The position numbers and the translations under genes are program-made. Below, piece after piece: positions 1 through 8,531 of a DNA stretch of 64,000 nt (position 1 is the first letter of the stretch; every line of letters begins with the position of its first letter). The notes below the pieces were generated by a model. It did no database searches. It was not told where the DNA came from and was given only the letters and a program-made list of their open reading frames with translations. Location: positions 62,001-126,000 of the forward strand of contig NZ_QKSM01000007.1 of the NCBI RefSeq assembly GCF_003234185.1, given 5' to 3'. This stretch comes from Curtobacterium sp. MCSS17_008. GTDB lineage: Bacteria; Actinomycetota; Actinomycetes; Actinomycetales; Microbacteriaceae.

Positions 1-213
1 CTGCGTCTGGCGCTCGGCGTCGGTCGAGCCGAACGCGAACAGGTCGTCGTCGTGGAAGGTCAGGCCGTAGGCGCCGAGCTCGTCGAGCTTCTCGACCGCC
101 TCGACCACGTCCAGCGCGGGACGGGTCGGGCCGCCGAACGGGTCGGAGCCGTTGTAGCCGATGGTCCAGAGACCGAAGGAGAACTTGTCGTCGCGGGTGG
201 GCGTCGTTGCCAT
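1..213 (-). CDS. xylA: Xylose isomerase, N-terminal fragment (cut by window edge)
   Basis: The 71 codons visible on the minus strand read [20 protein letters not shown] and continue with a DPFG..TRP segment and then [14 protein letters not shown]. This matches the N-terminus of actinobacterial D-xylose isomerase, which interconverts D-xylose and D-xylulose in the cytoplasm using a TIM barrel and two divalent metals. The catalytic His and metal ligands lie beyond the window, so only the family call can be made. ATG at 213 is the only sensible start. The gene is divergent from the oxidoreductase at 311, with a 97-bp gap carrying an inverted repeat, which suggests shared control. The gene is truncated only by the window edge; nothing suggests a pseudogene. 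Confidence 0.88.
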   Translation of the reverse strand, partial: MATTPTRDDKFSFGLWTIGYNGSDPFGGPTRPALDVVEAVEKLDELGAYGLTFHDDDLFAFGSTDAERQTQ

Positions 214-242
214 GGTGGATCACCGTTCGTCGTCGAAACAAA

Positions 243-261
243 ATGTTGCCGCGCCCAACAT
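243..261. promoter_or_regulatory. Inverted-repeat operator between xylA and the sugar oxidoreductase
   Basis: ATGTTG and CAACAT form a perfect 6-bp inverted repeat with a 7-nt spacer. It overlaps the -35-like TTGCCG (246-251) of a plausible rightward promoter whose -10 is TAGGGT (268-273, 16-nt spacing). A repressor bound here would block rightward transcription and probably xylA as well. The ROK regulator encoded at 4638 is a possible ligand, but this is inference. Confidence 0.55.
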
Positions 262-310
262 AAGCGGTAGGGTGGATCCTGGCAACACCGGATCGCAAAG
301 GAGCGAGTGG

Positions 311-1504
311 ATGGCACACGACGGACACGGACCGGGTCGACTGCGGGTCGCCATGGTCGGGCACGGCTTCATGGGGGCGGCGCACTCCCAGGCGTGGCGG
401 ACCGCGCCGCGGTTCTTCGACCTCGGGGTGGAGCCCGAGATGGCCGTGGTGGTCGGCCGCGACGCCGAGCGCACCGAGGCCGCGCGGCGGCAGTACGGGT
501 GGCAGGCAGCGTCGACGGACTGGCGGCAGGTCGTCGCCGACCCGGACATCGACGTCGTCGACGTCGTGTCGCCCGGGTCCTCGCACGTCGAGGTCGCGAT
601 CGCTGCGCTCGAGGCCGGCAAGCACGTGCTCTGCGAGAAGCCGCTCGCCAACACCGTGGACGAGGCCGAGGCGATGTCCGCCGCCGCGCAGGCCGCCGCC
701 GAGCGCGGTGTCCGTGCGATGGTCGGCTTCAGCTACCGTCGCGTCCCCGCCATCGCGTTCGCCCGCCAGCTGGTCGCGGACGGGAGGATCGGGACCGTCC
801 GCCAGGTCCGCGCGCTCTACCTGCAGGACTGGCTGGCCGACGAGGACGGTCCGATGACCTGGCGCCTGGACAAGGCGCTCGCCGGCTCCGGCTCGCTCGG
901 CGACATCGGTGCGCACGCGATCGACCTCGTCGAGCACGTCACGGGCGGACAGCTGTCCACCGTGTCGGGCACGCTCGAGACCTTCGTGCACGAGCGGCCG
1001 CTCATGGCCGAGGGCGTCGGGCTCTCCGGCACCGCGTCGACCGAGCGCGGGCAGGTCACCGTCGACGACGCCGCGTTCTTCCTCGGTCGGCTCACGGGCG
1101 GCGCTGCCGAGGGCGCGATCGGCACCTTCGAGGCGACGCGCTACGCGACCGGCCGGAAGAACGGCCTGACGCTCGAGATCAGCGGCTCCGAGGGCGCGAT
1201 CCAGTTCGACCTCGAGTCGATGAACGAGCTGCGCCTGTACGAGTCGTCGGCACCGGCCGGGGAGCAGGGCTTCCGCCGCATCCTCGTCACCGAGCCGGAG
1301 CACCCGTGGATGGCCGCATGGTGGCCGACCGGGCACCTCATCGGCTACGAGCACACCTTCAGCCACCAGGTCGCCGACTTCGTGCAGGCGATCATCGCCG
1401 GCACCGACCCGCAGCCGTCGTTCGCGGACGGCCTGCACGTGCAGCGCGTCCTCGACGCGGTCGAGCGCAGCGCGGCCGACGGCAGCGCCTGGACGGTGAT
1501 CTGA
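311..1504 (+). CDS. Gfo/Idh/MocA family NAD(P)-dependent sugar oxidoreductase
   Basis: The protein has 397 aa. A Rossmann dinucleotide site appears at residues 12-26 (VAMVGHGFMG), followed by the family's catalytic EKP triad at 109-111 (LCEKPLANT) and a GAHAIDL segment in the C-terminal substrate domain. Such enzymes oxidise or reduce a sugar or polyol hydroxyl in the cytoplasm; the substrate cannot be read from sequence. The ATG at 311 is chosen because AAGGAG (298-303) sits 7 nt upstream and the Rossmann strand follows directly; the longer frame from 161 would overlap the xylA promoter. It heads a set with ThuA-like, second Gfo/Idh and TIM-barrel proteins, a grouping typical of inositol-like or 3-keto-sugar metabolism. 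Confidence 0.9.
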   Translation: MAHDGHGPGRLRVAMVGHGFMGAAHSQAWRTAPRFFDLGVEPEMAVVVGRDAERTEAARRQYGWQAASTDWRQVVADPDIDVVDVVSPGSSHVEVAIAALEAGKHVLCEKPLANTVDEAEAMSAAAQAAAERGVRAMVGFSYRRVPAIAFARQLVADGRIGTVRQVRALYLQDWLADEDGPMTWRLDKALAGSGSLGDIGAHAIDLVEHVTGGQLSTVSGTLETFVHERPLMAEGVGLSGTASTERGQVTVDDAAFFLGRLTGGAAEGAIGTFEATRYATGRKNGLTLEISGSEGAIQFDLESMNELRLYESSAPAGEQGFRRILVTEPEHPWMAAWWPTGHLIGYEHTFSHQVADFVQAIIAGTDPQPSFADGLHVQRVLDAVERSAADGSAWTVI

Positions 1505-2203
1505 GTGGCGGACAGGAAGCGCGCCCTCGTCGTCCGCGGCGGCTGGGACGGGCACATGCCCGTCGAGACCACCGACCTGTTCGTCCCGTTCCTGCGCGAC
1601 AACGGCTTCGACGTGCACGTGTCGGACTCGACCGCCGTCTACGCCGACGAGTCGGTCATGGCCGACGTCGACCTCATCGTGCAGATCGTGACGATGTCGA
1701 CCATCGCGGACGACGAGTTCGCCGGACTGCAGCAGGCGGTGCTCGGCGGCGCCGGGCTCGCCGGGTGGCACGGCGGGATCGCGGACGCGTTCCGGAACAC
1801 CGCGGACTACCTGCACATGATCGGCGGGCAGTTCGCGCACCACGCGGGCAAGCACCCGTCGGAGCGCACCGGGGAGCAATCCGACAACTACATCCCGTAC
1901 ACGGTGCACATCACCGAGGCCGGGCACGAGCACCCGATCACGCAGGGCATCGAGGACTTCGACCTCGTGACCGAGCAGTACTGGGTGCTCTCCGACGAGT
2001 ACAACGACGTGCTGGCGACGACCACGCAGGAGGCCCGGGACTTCGACGCCTGGAACCGTCCGGTCACCGCGCCCGCGATCTGGACCCGGCAGTGGGGCGA
2101 GGGACGCGTGTTCGTCTCGGCGCCCGGGCACCGGCTGGAGGTCGTCGCGTCGCAGCCGCTCCGCACGATCATCGAGAGGGGACTCCTGTGGGCAGCCCGG
2201 TGA
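1505..2203 (+). CDS. ThuA-like (trehalose utilisation) domain protein
   Basis: The protein has 232 aa and is a single ThuA domain, a glutamine-amidotransferase-like flavodoxin fold first named from rhizobial trehalose utilisation. Recognisable segments are [11 protein letters not shown] at the N-terminus, GLAGWHGG (the nucleophile-elbow region, with no obvious Cys), [10 protein letters not shown] near the C-terminus, and HHAGKHPSE in the middle. The biochemical role of ThuA proteins is unsettled; they recur beside Gfo/Idh oxidoreductases, as here. GTG at 1505 directly follows the preceding stop, so the genes are translationally coupled. The 3' end overlaps the next gene by 16 bp. Confidence 0.85.
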   Translation: MADRKRALVVRGGWDGHMPVETTDLFVPFLRDNGFDVHVSDSTAVYADESVMADVDLIVQIVTMSTIADDEFAGLQQAVLGGAGLAGWHGGIADAFRNTADYLHMIGGQFAHHAGKHPSERTGEQSDNYIPYTVHITEAGHEHPITQGIEDFDLVTEQYWVLSDEYNDVLATTTQEARDFDAWNRPVTAPAIWTRQWGEGRVFVSAPGHRLEVVASQPLRTIIERGLLWAAR

Positions 2204-3300
2204 ACGACCGACCGTTGCGGGTGGGGGTCGTCGGGGTCGGCGTCATCAGCCAGCAGTACTTCGAGCACTTCCCGGCCCTGCCCGGGCTCGAGCTGACCGC
2301 GGTCGCGGACATCGACGTCGACCGGGCGCAGTCGGTGGGCGGCGCGCAGGGCGTGCGGGGCACGAGCGTCGACGAGCTGATCGCCGCGGCAGACATCGAC
2401 GTCGTGCTCAACCTGACGATCCCGGCGGCGCACGCCGAGATCGCCACGCGAGCCCTCGAGGCCGGCAAGCACGTGTACGGCGAGAAGCCGCTCGCGATGT
2501 CGACGGCCGAGGCACAGCCCGTGCTCGACCTCGCCCGACGCTCGGGCCTGCGGGTCGGCAGCGCGCCGGACACCGTGCTCGGCTCCGGGATCCAGACCGC
2601 GCGCACAGCGCTCGACGACGGACTGATCGGGAGCCCGGTCGGGGCCGCAGTGTCGTGGTCGGCGCCCGGACACGAGCTCTGGCACCCGGCGCCGGCCTTC
2701 TACTACCAGCCCGGGGGCGGCCCGCTCCTCGACATGGGGCCGTACTACCTGACGAGCCTCGTGTCGTTCTTCGGCCCCGTCGTGCGGGTGAGCGGTGCCT
2801 CGACCCGGTCGGACCGCGAGCGCACCATCGCGACCGGATCCGCCGCGGGCACCCCGCTCCGGGTCGACATCGACACGCACGTCGTCGCGGTCCTGGAGCA
2901 CGCGAACGGCGTCGTCTCCACGGTCACGGTGTCGTTCGAGGTCTGGGCGACCAGGGCACCGCTGTTCGAGGTGTACGGCACCGCGGGCACCCTCGGCGTC
3001 CCCGACCCGAACCGGTTCTCCGACACGGTCTCGATCGCCGACGCCGGCACCCGCGAGTGGCGGGACCTGCCGACGAGCGCCGGGTACACCGACGCCGGAC
3101 GCGGCTACGGCCTGGCGGACATGGCGCACGCCATCGCGACGGACCGGCCGCACCGCGCGTCCGGCGACCTCGCGTTCCACGTGCTCGAGGTGATGGAGGC
3201 GGTGTCCACCGCGGCCCGCGAGCACACCGTGGTCGAGGTCCGGTCGCGCGTCGATCGCCCCGACACCGTGCCGGCAGACGCCACACCCGGCTCCTGGTGA
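2188..3300 (+). CDS. Second Gfo/Idh/MocA family oxidoreductase
   Basis: The protein has 370 aa, with GVVGVGVIS at the dinucleotide site near residue 13, GEKPLAMST carrying the EKP motif, and a C-terminal dimer/substrate domain. It is clearly different from the family member at 311. GTG at 2188 is preferred because a GAGAGGGGA ribosome-binding site lies 6 nt upstream; GTG at 2200, overlapping the previous stop as GTGA, is the alternative. Two different Gfo/Idh enzymes around a ThuA protein suggest sequential oxidation and reduction of the same sugar ring, for example through a keto intermediate. That is inference from context. Confidence 0.9.
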   Translation: MGSPVNDRPLRVGVVGVGVISQQYFEHFPALPGLELTAVADIDVDRAQSVGGAQGVRGTSVDELIAAADIDVVLNLTIPAAHAEIATRALEAGKHVYGEKPLAMSTAEAQPVLDLARRSGLRVGSAPDTVLGSGIQTARTALDDGLIGSPVGAAVSWSAPGHELWHPAPAFYYQPGGGPLLDMGPYYLTSLVSFFGPVVRVSGASTRSDRERTIATGSAAGTPLRVDIDTHVVAVLEHANGVVSTVTVSFEVWATRAPLFEVYGTAGTLGVPDPNRFSDTVSIADAGTREWRDLPTSAGYTDAGRGYGLADMAHAIATDRPHRASGDLAFHVLEVMEAVSTAAREHTVVEVRSRVDRPDTVPADATPGSW

Positions 3301-3310
3301 GCCAGACTCG

Positions 3311-3354
3311 GCAGCAGCAGCAGCAGCAGCAGCACGACACGACACGACACGACA
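3311..3354. repeat. Two adjacent microsatellites in a 5' leader: (GCA)8 then (CGACA)4
   Basis: Eight perfect GCA triplets (3311-3334) run directly into four perfect CGACA pentamers (3335-3354). They lie between the stop of the second oxidoreductase and the ribosome-binding site (GAGGAAGGA, 3358-3366) of the next gene. Copy-number slippage would change the leader length without touching the protein. Confidence 0.95.
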
Positions 3355-3374
3355 GGCGAGGAAGGACGACGACG

Positions 3375-4457
3375 ATGACGACGACGGACGGAACCGGCGA
3401 GACGGAGGGGACCCGCGCCTCCCGGCCGACTGGAGAGGCGCCGACGGGACAGGCGCGGCCGGTCACGCTGTTCACCGGGCAGTGGGCGGACCTGCCCTTC
3501 GAGGAGGTCGCCCGACTGGCAGGCGAGTGGGGCTACGACGGGCTGGAGATCGCCTGCTGGGGCGACCACCTCGACGTCCGGCGCGCCGCGACCGACCCGG
3601 AGTACGTGGCGGACCGCAAGGCGGTCCTCGAACGCAACGGGCTGCAGGTCTGGACGATCGCGAACCACCTGACCGGCCAGGCCGTGTGCGACGATCCGAT
3701 CGACCAGCGGCACGAGGACATCCTCGCGCCGCACGTGTGGGGCGACGGCGACCCCGAGGGCGTGCGGCAGCGCGCGGCCGAGGAACTGCAGTGGACCGCA
3801 CGCGCCGCAGCGGCACTCGGTGTCGACACCGTCACCGGCTTCTCCGGCTCGTCGATCTGGAAGACCGTCGCCGGGTTCCCGCCCGTGCCGCCGGCGATGA
3901 TCGACGCCGGGTACCGGGACTTCCACGACCGCTGGTCGCCGATCCTCGACGTGTTCGAGGAGGTCGGCGTCCGCTTCGCGCTCGAGGTGCACCCCTCGGA
4001 GATCGCCTACGACTACTGGACCGCGAAGCGCGCGCTCGAGGTGTTCGCCGACCGTCCGTCGTTCGGCTTCAACTTCGACCCGTCGCACTTCGTCTGGCAG
4101 GACCTCGACCCCGCCGCGTTCCTGCTCGACTTCGCCGACCGGGTCTACCACGTGCACTGCAAGGAGTCGGTCAAGCAGCTCGACGGTCGCAACGGACGGC
4201 TCTCGTCGCACCTGCCGTGGGGCGACCCGCGGCGCGGGTGGGACTTCGTCACCGCCGGACACGGGGACGTGCCGTGGGAGCGGGTGTTCCGCGTGCTGAA
4301 CCACATCGGGTACGACGGGCCGACGAGCGTCGAGTGGGAGGACGCCGGCATGGACCGGCTCGTCGGCGGCCCCGAGGCGCTCGCCTTCGTGCGACGCCTC
4401 GGCACGATCGCGCCGCCCGACGCGGCCTTCGACGCCGCGTTCTCCCGCTCGCGCTGA
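3375..4457 (+). CDS. TIM-barrel sugar phosphate isomerase/epimerase (xylose isomerase-like domain)
   Basis: The protein has 360 aa. After a Thr/Gly-rich N-terminal tail of about 28 residues the barrel begins ([20 protein letters not shown]). Likely metal and acid ligands are in [25 protein letters not shown] and SVEWED, the usual order of E, D/H, H and E for the xylose isomerase-like/AP-endonuclease 2 superfamily. The enzyme probably isomerises, epimerises or cleaves a sugar or keto-sugar; the substrate is unknown. ATG at 3375 has GAGGAAGGA 8 nt upstream. It closes the Gfo-ThuA-Gfo set, separated from it by the microsatellite leader. AP endonuclease is possible by fold but unlikely in this context. 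Confidence 0.85.
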   Translation: MTTTDGTGETEGTRASRPTGEAPTGQARPVTLFTGQWADLPFEEVARLAGEWGYDGLEIACWGDHLDVRRAATDPEYVADRKAVLERNGLQVWTIANHLTGQAVCDDPIDQRHEDILAPHVWGDGDPEGVRQRAAEELQWTARAAAALGVDTVTGFSGSSIWKTVAGFPPVPPAMIDAGYRDFHDRWSPILDVFEEVGVRFALEVHPSEIAYDYWTAKRALEVFADRPSFGFNFDPSHFVWQDLDPAAFLLDFADRVYHVHCKESVKQLDGRNGRLSSHLPWGDPRRGWDFVTAGHGDVPWERVFRVLNHIGYDGPTSVEWEDAGMDRLVGGPEALAFVRRLGTIAPPDAAFDAAFSRSR

Positions 4458-4503
4458 GCGCGCGCCCGCGCGGGTCCCGCGCCCGCGCGAGCCCCGCGCT
4501 TCC

Positions 4504-4604
4504 GGGCGTACCGGGCCGGAACGGGCGTACCTGGCCTTCCGGAACCGCCGAGTACGCCCGTTCCCGCCTCCCATCGCAGGCGTTCTGGGAAACTCCGTAC
4601 GCCC
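4504..4604. promoter_or_regulatory. Array of four GGGCGTAC boxes, two forming a hairpin, upstream of the ROK gene
   Basis: GGGCGTAC occurs at 4504-4511 and 4523-4530, and its complement GTACGCCC at 4552-4559 and 4597-4604. The middle two extend to a perfect 13-bp inverted repeat (GGAACGGGCGTAC at 4518-4530, complement at 4552-4564) with a 21-nt loop that itself contains palindromic TTCCGGAA (4537-4544). Clustered inverted copies just upstream of a regulator gene look like an autoregulatory operator; the hairpin could also end transcription from the upstream gene. Confidence 0.55.
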
Positions 4605-4637
4605 CCCGAACCCACCACCCCACCACGAGGAGGACCC

Positions 4638-5882
4638 ATGGCCCGCACGGCCACGACCACGCCCGGCAACGTCGCGCGCGTCCTCCGCATCGTGCACGAG
4701 GGCGGCCCGGTCACCCGCGCCGAGCTCACCCGTCGGACAGGGCTGAACCGCTCGACGGTCCTGGCGCTCGTCGGGGAACTCGTCGAGCAGGGGCTCGTGC
4801 ACGAGGAGCTCCCGGGCGCCGGGGTGGACCGTCCCGCGGGGGTCGGACGGCCGAGCGCCATCGTCCGGGCGTCGAGCGACGTGGTGGCCGCCGCGGTGAC
4901 CGTCGAGATCGACGCCGTCGCGGTGGCCCTCGTCGCGCTCGACGGCACCGTGCGCGACCGCCTCGTCGAACCGCAGTCCGACGTCCCCGGTGCCGCCGCC
5001 GCGATCGACGCCGTCGCCCGCGTGCTCGGCACCCTGACGGAGCGGGCCGACCCTTCGCTGCGACTCGTGGGCGTGGGCGTGGCCGTGCCGGGCATCGTCC
5101 GCGTCGAGGACGGGGTCGTCCGCGACGCCCCGCACCTCGGTTGGCGCGACGAGCCCTTCGCCGGACCGCTCGCCGGCCGTCTCGGGCTGCCGGTGCGCGC
5201 CGCGAACGACGCGAACGTCGGCGCCTGGGCCGAGCGCCTGTACGGCAGCGCGCGCGGAGTCGACGACCTCGTGTACCTCAACGGCGGCGCGAGCGGCATC
5301 GGTGGCGGGATCGTCAGCGCCGGGCGACCCTTCAGCGGCGCGGACGGGTACGCCGGCGAACTCGGGCACACCTTCGTCGCCGCGAACGGCGTCCGGTGCC
5401 ACTGCGGCGCGGTCGGGTGCCTCGAGACCGAGGCGTCGCGCGAGGCCCTGACCGCCGTGACGGGCACCGCACCGGACGACCTCGACGCGCTCGCCGCGGC
5501 CCTGGCCGAGGGGCGCGACGAGGTGGAGCGGGTGGTCCACCGCCAGGTGACCGCGCTCGCCACCGCGCTGCGGAACGCCATCCACACGGTCGATCCCGAG
5601 GTCGTCGTGCTCGGCGGGTTCCTCGGCGTCCTGCTCGGCCACGTCGGCGACCGCGTCGAGGACGACGTCCGGGCGCAGACGATGGCGGCGATGACGGACC
5701 GGCTCCGCATCGTGCCCGCGGCCCTCGGACGTGACGTCCTGGTACGCGGTGCCGCCGAGCTCGGGTTCGCCGACCTGCTCCGCGACGGCGCACTGCCGAC
5801 GGCGTGCGCCCGCACCACGACCGACAGCGACCACACCACAGCCGACCGCGACGACGCGGTCGAGGAAGCGAGATGCGCATGA
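4638..5882 (+). CDS. ROK-family transcriptional regulator
   Basis: The protein has 414 aa. The N-terminal winged HTH (about residues 10-70) contains GGPVTRAELTRRTGLNRSTV. The sugar-kinase-like ROK core contains GVGVAVPGIV, AANDANVGAWAE and the zinc-binding CHCGAVGCLE (CXCGXXGCXE). This is the XylR/NagC type, a DNA-binding repressor that senses a sugar. GAGGAGG precedes the ATG at 4638. The 3' end overlaps the dehydrogenase start as ATGA, so the two are cotranscribed. Candidate binding sites are the GGGCGTAC array just upstream and the inverted repeat at 243-261. Glucokinase is excluded by the HTH. Confidence 0.9.
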   Translation: MARTATTTPGNVARVLRIVHEGGPVTRAELTRRTGLNRSTVLALVGELVEQGLVHEELPGAGVDRPAGVGRPSAIVRASSDVVAAAVTVEIDAVAVALVALDGTVRDRLVEPQSDVPGAAAAIDAVARVLGTLTERADPSLRLVGVGVAVPGIVRVEDGVVRDAPHLGWRDEPFAGPLAGRLGLPVRAANDANVGAWAERLYGSARGVDDLVYLNGGASGIGGGIVSAGRPFSGADGYAGELGHTFVAANGVRCHCGAVGCLETEASREALTAVTGTAPDDLDALAAALAEGRDEVERVVHRQVTALATALRNAIHTVDPEVVVLGGFLGVLLGHVGDRVEDDVRAQTMAAMTDRLRIVPAALGRDVLVRGAAELGFADLLRDGALPTACARTTTDSDHTTADRDDAVEEARCA

Positions 5883-6928
5883 CCACCCAGACTCCCGACC
5901 ACCAGCGCGCGAGCGTCCTGCTCGGCACCGAGGACCTGACCGTCGAGGACCGCCCCGTGCCCGCCGTCGCACCGGGCGACGTGCTCGTCCGCGTCGCTGC
6001 CGTCGGCGTGTGCGGCTCCGACGTGCACTACTACCGCCACGGCCGCATCGGGGACTTCGTCGTCGAGGAGCCCCTCGTCCTCGGTCACGAGCTGTCCGGC
6101 ACCGTCGCCGCGGTCGGCGAGGGCGTCGACCCCGCCCGGGTCGGCGAGCGCGTCGCCGTCGAACCGCAGCGCCCGTGCCACCGCTGCGCGCAGTGCCTGG
6201 CCGGCCGCTACAACCTCTGCCCGCACATGCGCTTCTACGCGACGCCCCCGGTGGACGGCGCGTTCGCCGAGTACGTCACGATCGAGGCCGAGTTCGCGCA
6301 CACGCTGCCGGACGCCGTGTCGTTCGAGGCCGGCGCACTGCTCGAACCGCTCTCGGTCGGCATCGCCGCGGCGCGCAAGGCCGGGATCGTCCCGGGCTCG
6401 AGCGTCCTCATCGCCGGCGCCGGACCGATCGGTGTGATCTGCGCGCAGGTCGCGCGGGCGTTCGGGGCGACACGCGTCGTCGTCAGCGACCTCGTCCCCG
6501 AGCGTCGTGAGCGTGCCCTGTCCTTCGGCGCGACCGAGGTCGTCGACCCGGTCGCCGTGGACGTCACCTCGGACATCGTGCCCGTCGACGCGTTCATCGA
6601 CGCCAGCGGCGCACCCCGTGCCGTGTCGGACGGCATCAAGGCCGTCGGACCGGCCGGTGCCGCGGTGCTCGTCGGGCTCGGCAACTCCGAGATGGTGCTG
6701 CCGGTCGAGCACATCCAGAACCTCGAGGTGACGGTCACCGGCATCTTCCGCTACACGAACACGTGGCCGGTGGCGATCGGCCTCGTCGCCTCGGGGCAGG
6801 TCGACCTCGACGCGCTGGTCACGGGTCGGTTCGGTCTCGACGAGGTCCGCGAGGCCCTCGAGAGCGACACGGACGCGGCCTCGCTCAAGTCGGTCGTGTA
6901 CCCGAACGGCGTCCCCGCCGCCGAGTGA
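5879..6928 (+). CDS. Zinc-dependent medium-chain dehydrogenase, sorbitol/xylitol dehydrogenase type
   Basis: The protein has 349 aa. The catalytic-zinc segment GVCGSDVHYYRHGRIG with downstream VLGHE and the structural-zinc cluster CHRCAQCLAGRYNLCPHMRFY are intact; the Rossmann site is VLIAGAGPIGVI. This pattern fits L-iditol/sorbitol, xylitol or L-threonine-like dehydrogenases; the HYYRHGRIG segment is typical of polyol dehydrogenases that make a ketose with NAD. ATG at 5879 overlaps the ROK stop (ATGA); ATG at 5873 is an alternative closer to GAGGAAG (5862-5868). Beside xylA and a ROK regulator, a pentitol or hexitol substrate is the best guess. Confidence 0.88.
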   Translation: MTTQTPDHQRASVLLGTEDLTVEDRPVPAVAPGDVLVRVAAVGVCGSDVHYYRHGRIGDFVVEEPLVLGHELSGTVAAVGEGVDPARVGERVAVEPQRPCHRCAQCLAGRYNLCPHMRFYATPPVDGAFAEYVTIEAEFAHTLPDAVSFEAGALLEPLSVGIAAARKAGIVPGSSVLIAGAGPIGVICAQVARAFGATRVVVSDLVPERRERALSFGATEVVDPVAVDVTSDIVPVDAFIDASGAPRAVSDGIKAVGPAGAAVLVGLGNSEMVLPVEHIQNLEVTVTGIFRYTNTWPVAIGLVASGQVDLDALVTGRFGLDEVREALESDTDAASLKSVVYPNGVPAAE

Positions 6929-6979
6929 CCGCTCCACACGCCCGCGACCGGGGTCGCGCGCTGCCGGTGACCCGTCACC

Positions 6980-7021
6980 GGACGGGAGGCGCGGTGCCAG
7001 CCTGCACCGCGCCTCCCGTCC
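6980..7021. terminator. Terminator hairpin, GACGGGAGGC family
   Basis: The arms GGACGGGAGGCGCGGTGC (6980-6997) and their exact complement (7004-7021) form an 18-bp stem with a 6-nt loop between the dehydrogenase and the MFS gene. No U tract follows, as is common for high-GC actinobacterial terminators. The core recurs in four further hairpins of the window. Confidence 0.8.
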
Positions 7022-7085
7022 GTCCCCCGGTCGCGTCCGGCCGACCCGCCCGGACCGGGGGCACCGTGTCGACACCGCGACGCGC

Positions 7086-7097
7086 TACGGTTCGCCC
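7086..7097 (+). promoter_or_regulatory. Leaderless-type -10 box of the MFS gene
   Basis: TACGGT (7086-7091) ends exactly 6 nt before the ATG at 7098 and there is no ribosome-binding site, so transcription should begin at or next to the start codon. Confidence 0.55.
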
Positions 7098-8477
7098 ATG
7101 ACCGCGACACCGGCGGCGGCAGTGCCGCAGCGCACCGACCGGCGGGCCCTCGTCTCCTGGGCACTCTGGGACTGGGGGTCCGCGGCGTTCAACGCCGTCG
7201 TCACCACCTTCGTCTTCAGCACCTACCTGGCGAGCCGCGCCTTCGTCGACCCGGAGCTCGTCGCGGCAGAGGGCTCCTCGCCCGAGGCGGCACGTGCCGT
7301 CGAGCGGGAGCTCGCCCACAACGCCGCCACCGTGTCGACGGCCCTCACCCTCGCCGGCATCGTCGTCGCGCTCGTCGCCCCCGCGGTCGGCCGACTCGCC
7401 GACTCATCCGGGCACCGCCGCCGGTCGGTGCTCGTCGCGACCATCGGCGTCGCGCTGTCGATCGGGGCCATGGTGTTCGTCGCGCCGCAGCAGCCCTCCC
7501 TGGTGCTCGGCGCCGCGCTGCTCGGCATCGGGACCGTCGCCTACGAGATCGCGACCGTCGGGTACAACGCGATGCTGGGGCAGGTGGCGTCGGGTCCGCA
7601 GACCGGTCGGGTGTCCGCGATCGGCTGGGCGGCCGGGTACTTCGGCGGGATCGTGCTGCTGGTCGTCCTGCTCCTGCTGTGCATCCAGGACTTCGGCGTC
7701 GAGGGCGTCGCCGGGCTCCTGCAGCTGCCCTCGACCGTCGCGTCCGGTTCGTGGGACGTCCGCGTCGCCGTCGGGATCGCCGCGGTCTGGCTCGCGGTGA
7801 GCTCGATCCCGCTCTTCCTGACCGTGCCCGAGGCGGCCCCGGACCGGTCCCACACGGGCGGGTTGCTCGGCGCCTACCGCGACCTCGGTCGCCACGTCGC
7901 ACGGCTGTGGCGGGAGCGACGGAACGTCCTGGTCTTCCTGCTCGCGAGCGCGGTGTTCCGCGACGGCGTCGGTGCCGTCTTCACCTTCGGCGGGATCGTG
8001 GCCGCGCAGGTGTTCGGGTTCAGCCCCTCGATGGTCATCCTGTTCGCGATCGCGGCGAACGTCGTCGCCGGGATCGCCACGTTCGCCTCCGGCCGGCTCG
8101 ACGACCGCTTCGGATCGCGGGCGGTCATCACGGTCTCGCTGGTCGGGCTGGCGCTCACCGGGGTCGGGGTGTTCCTCATCGGCGACGCGACCGCCGGGTT
8201 CTGGGTGCTCGGGCTGACCCTGGCACTGTTCGTCGGTCCGGTGCAGTCGTCGTCGCGGGCGTACCTGGCGCGACTCGCGACACCGGGACGAGAGGGGGAG
8301 CTGTTCGGGCTGTACGCGACGACCGGGCGGGCGGCGTCGTTCCTCGCACCCGCGCTCTTCGGCGTCGCGGTGACGATCGGGGGCTCGACACGGTTCGGCA
8401 TCATCGGCGTGGTCGTGGTGCTCGTCGCAGGCCTCGTGCTCATGGCCTTCGTCAGGCGGGAGCCAGCGGCGTCGTAG
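7098..8477 (+). CDS. MFS transporter, UMF1/Atg22-like family
   Basis: The protein has 459 aa with about twelve hydrophobic segments. The N-terminus (LVSWALWDWGSAAFNAVVTTFVFS) is the hallmark of the UMF1 family, related to yeast Atg22 vacuolar effluxers. The second half has GGIVAAQVFGFSPSMVILFAI and RAYLARLATPGREGELFGLYATTGRAASFLAPALF, also typical. Bacterial members are presumed exporters of amino acids or other metabolites; the substrate is not known. The gene stands alone between the preceding terminator and glmU, with its own leaderless-type promoter. Confidence 0.88.
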   Translation: MTATPAAAVPQRTDRRALVSWALWDWGSAAFNAVVTTFVFSTYLASRAFVDPELVAAEGSSPEAARAVERELAHNAATVSTALTLAGIVVALVAPAVGRLADSSGHRRRSVLVATIGVALSIGAMVFVAPQQPSLVLGAALLGIGTVAYEIATVGYNAMLGQVASGPQTGRVSAIGWAAGYFGGIVLLVVLLLLCIQDFGVEGVAGLLQLPSTVASGSWDVRVAVGIAAVWLAVSSIPLFLTVPEAAPDRSHTGGLLGAYRDLGRHVARLWRERRNVLVFLLASAVFRDGVGAVFTFGGIVAAQVFGFSPSMVILFAIAANVVAGIATFASGRLDDRFGSRAVITVSLVGLALTGVGVFLIGDATAGFWVLGLTLALFVGPVQSSSRAYLARLATPGREGELFGLYATTGRAASFLAPALFGVAVTIGGSTRFGIIGVVVVLVAGLVLMAFVRREPAAS

Positions 8478-8531
8478 GTCGTCCGGTCCGGCCCGTGCGC
8501 CCTGCCGCAGCGCATGGGCCAGGATGGAGGC

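Noticed and set aside
311..3300. A 997-codon open frame overlapping the first oxidoreductase and ThuA genes
   Set aside because: Only its last 370 codons (from GTG 2188) match a protein family; the earlier Arg-rich part is a frame shadow of the two upstream genes.
3105..7075. Long minus-strand open frames opposite the sugar genes and the ROK-dehydrogenase pair
   Set aside because: They read as Arg/Ala/Gly-rich strings with no domain and oppose well-supported genes; they arise from GC-rich codon structure.
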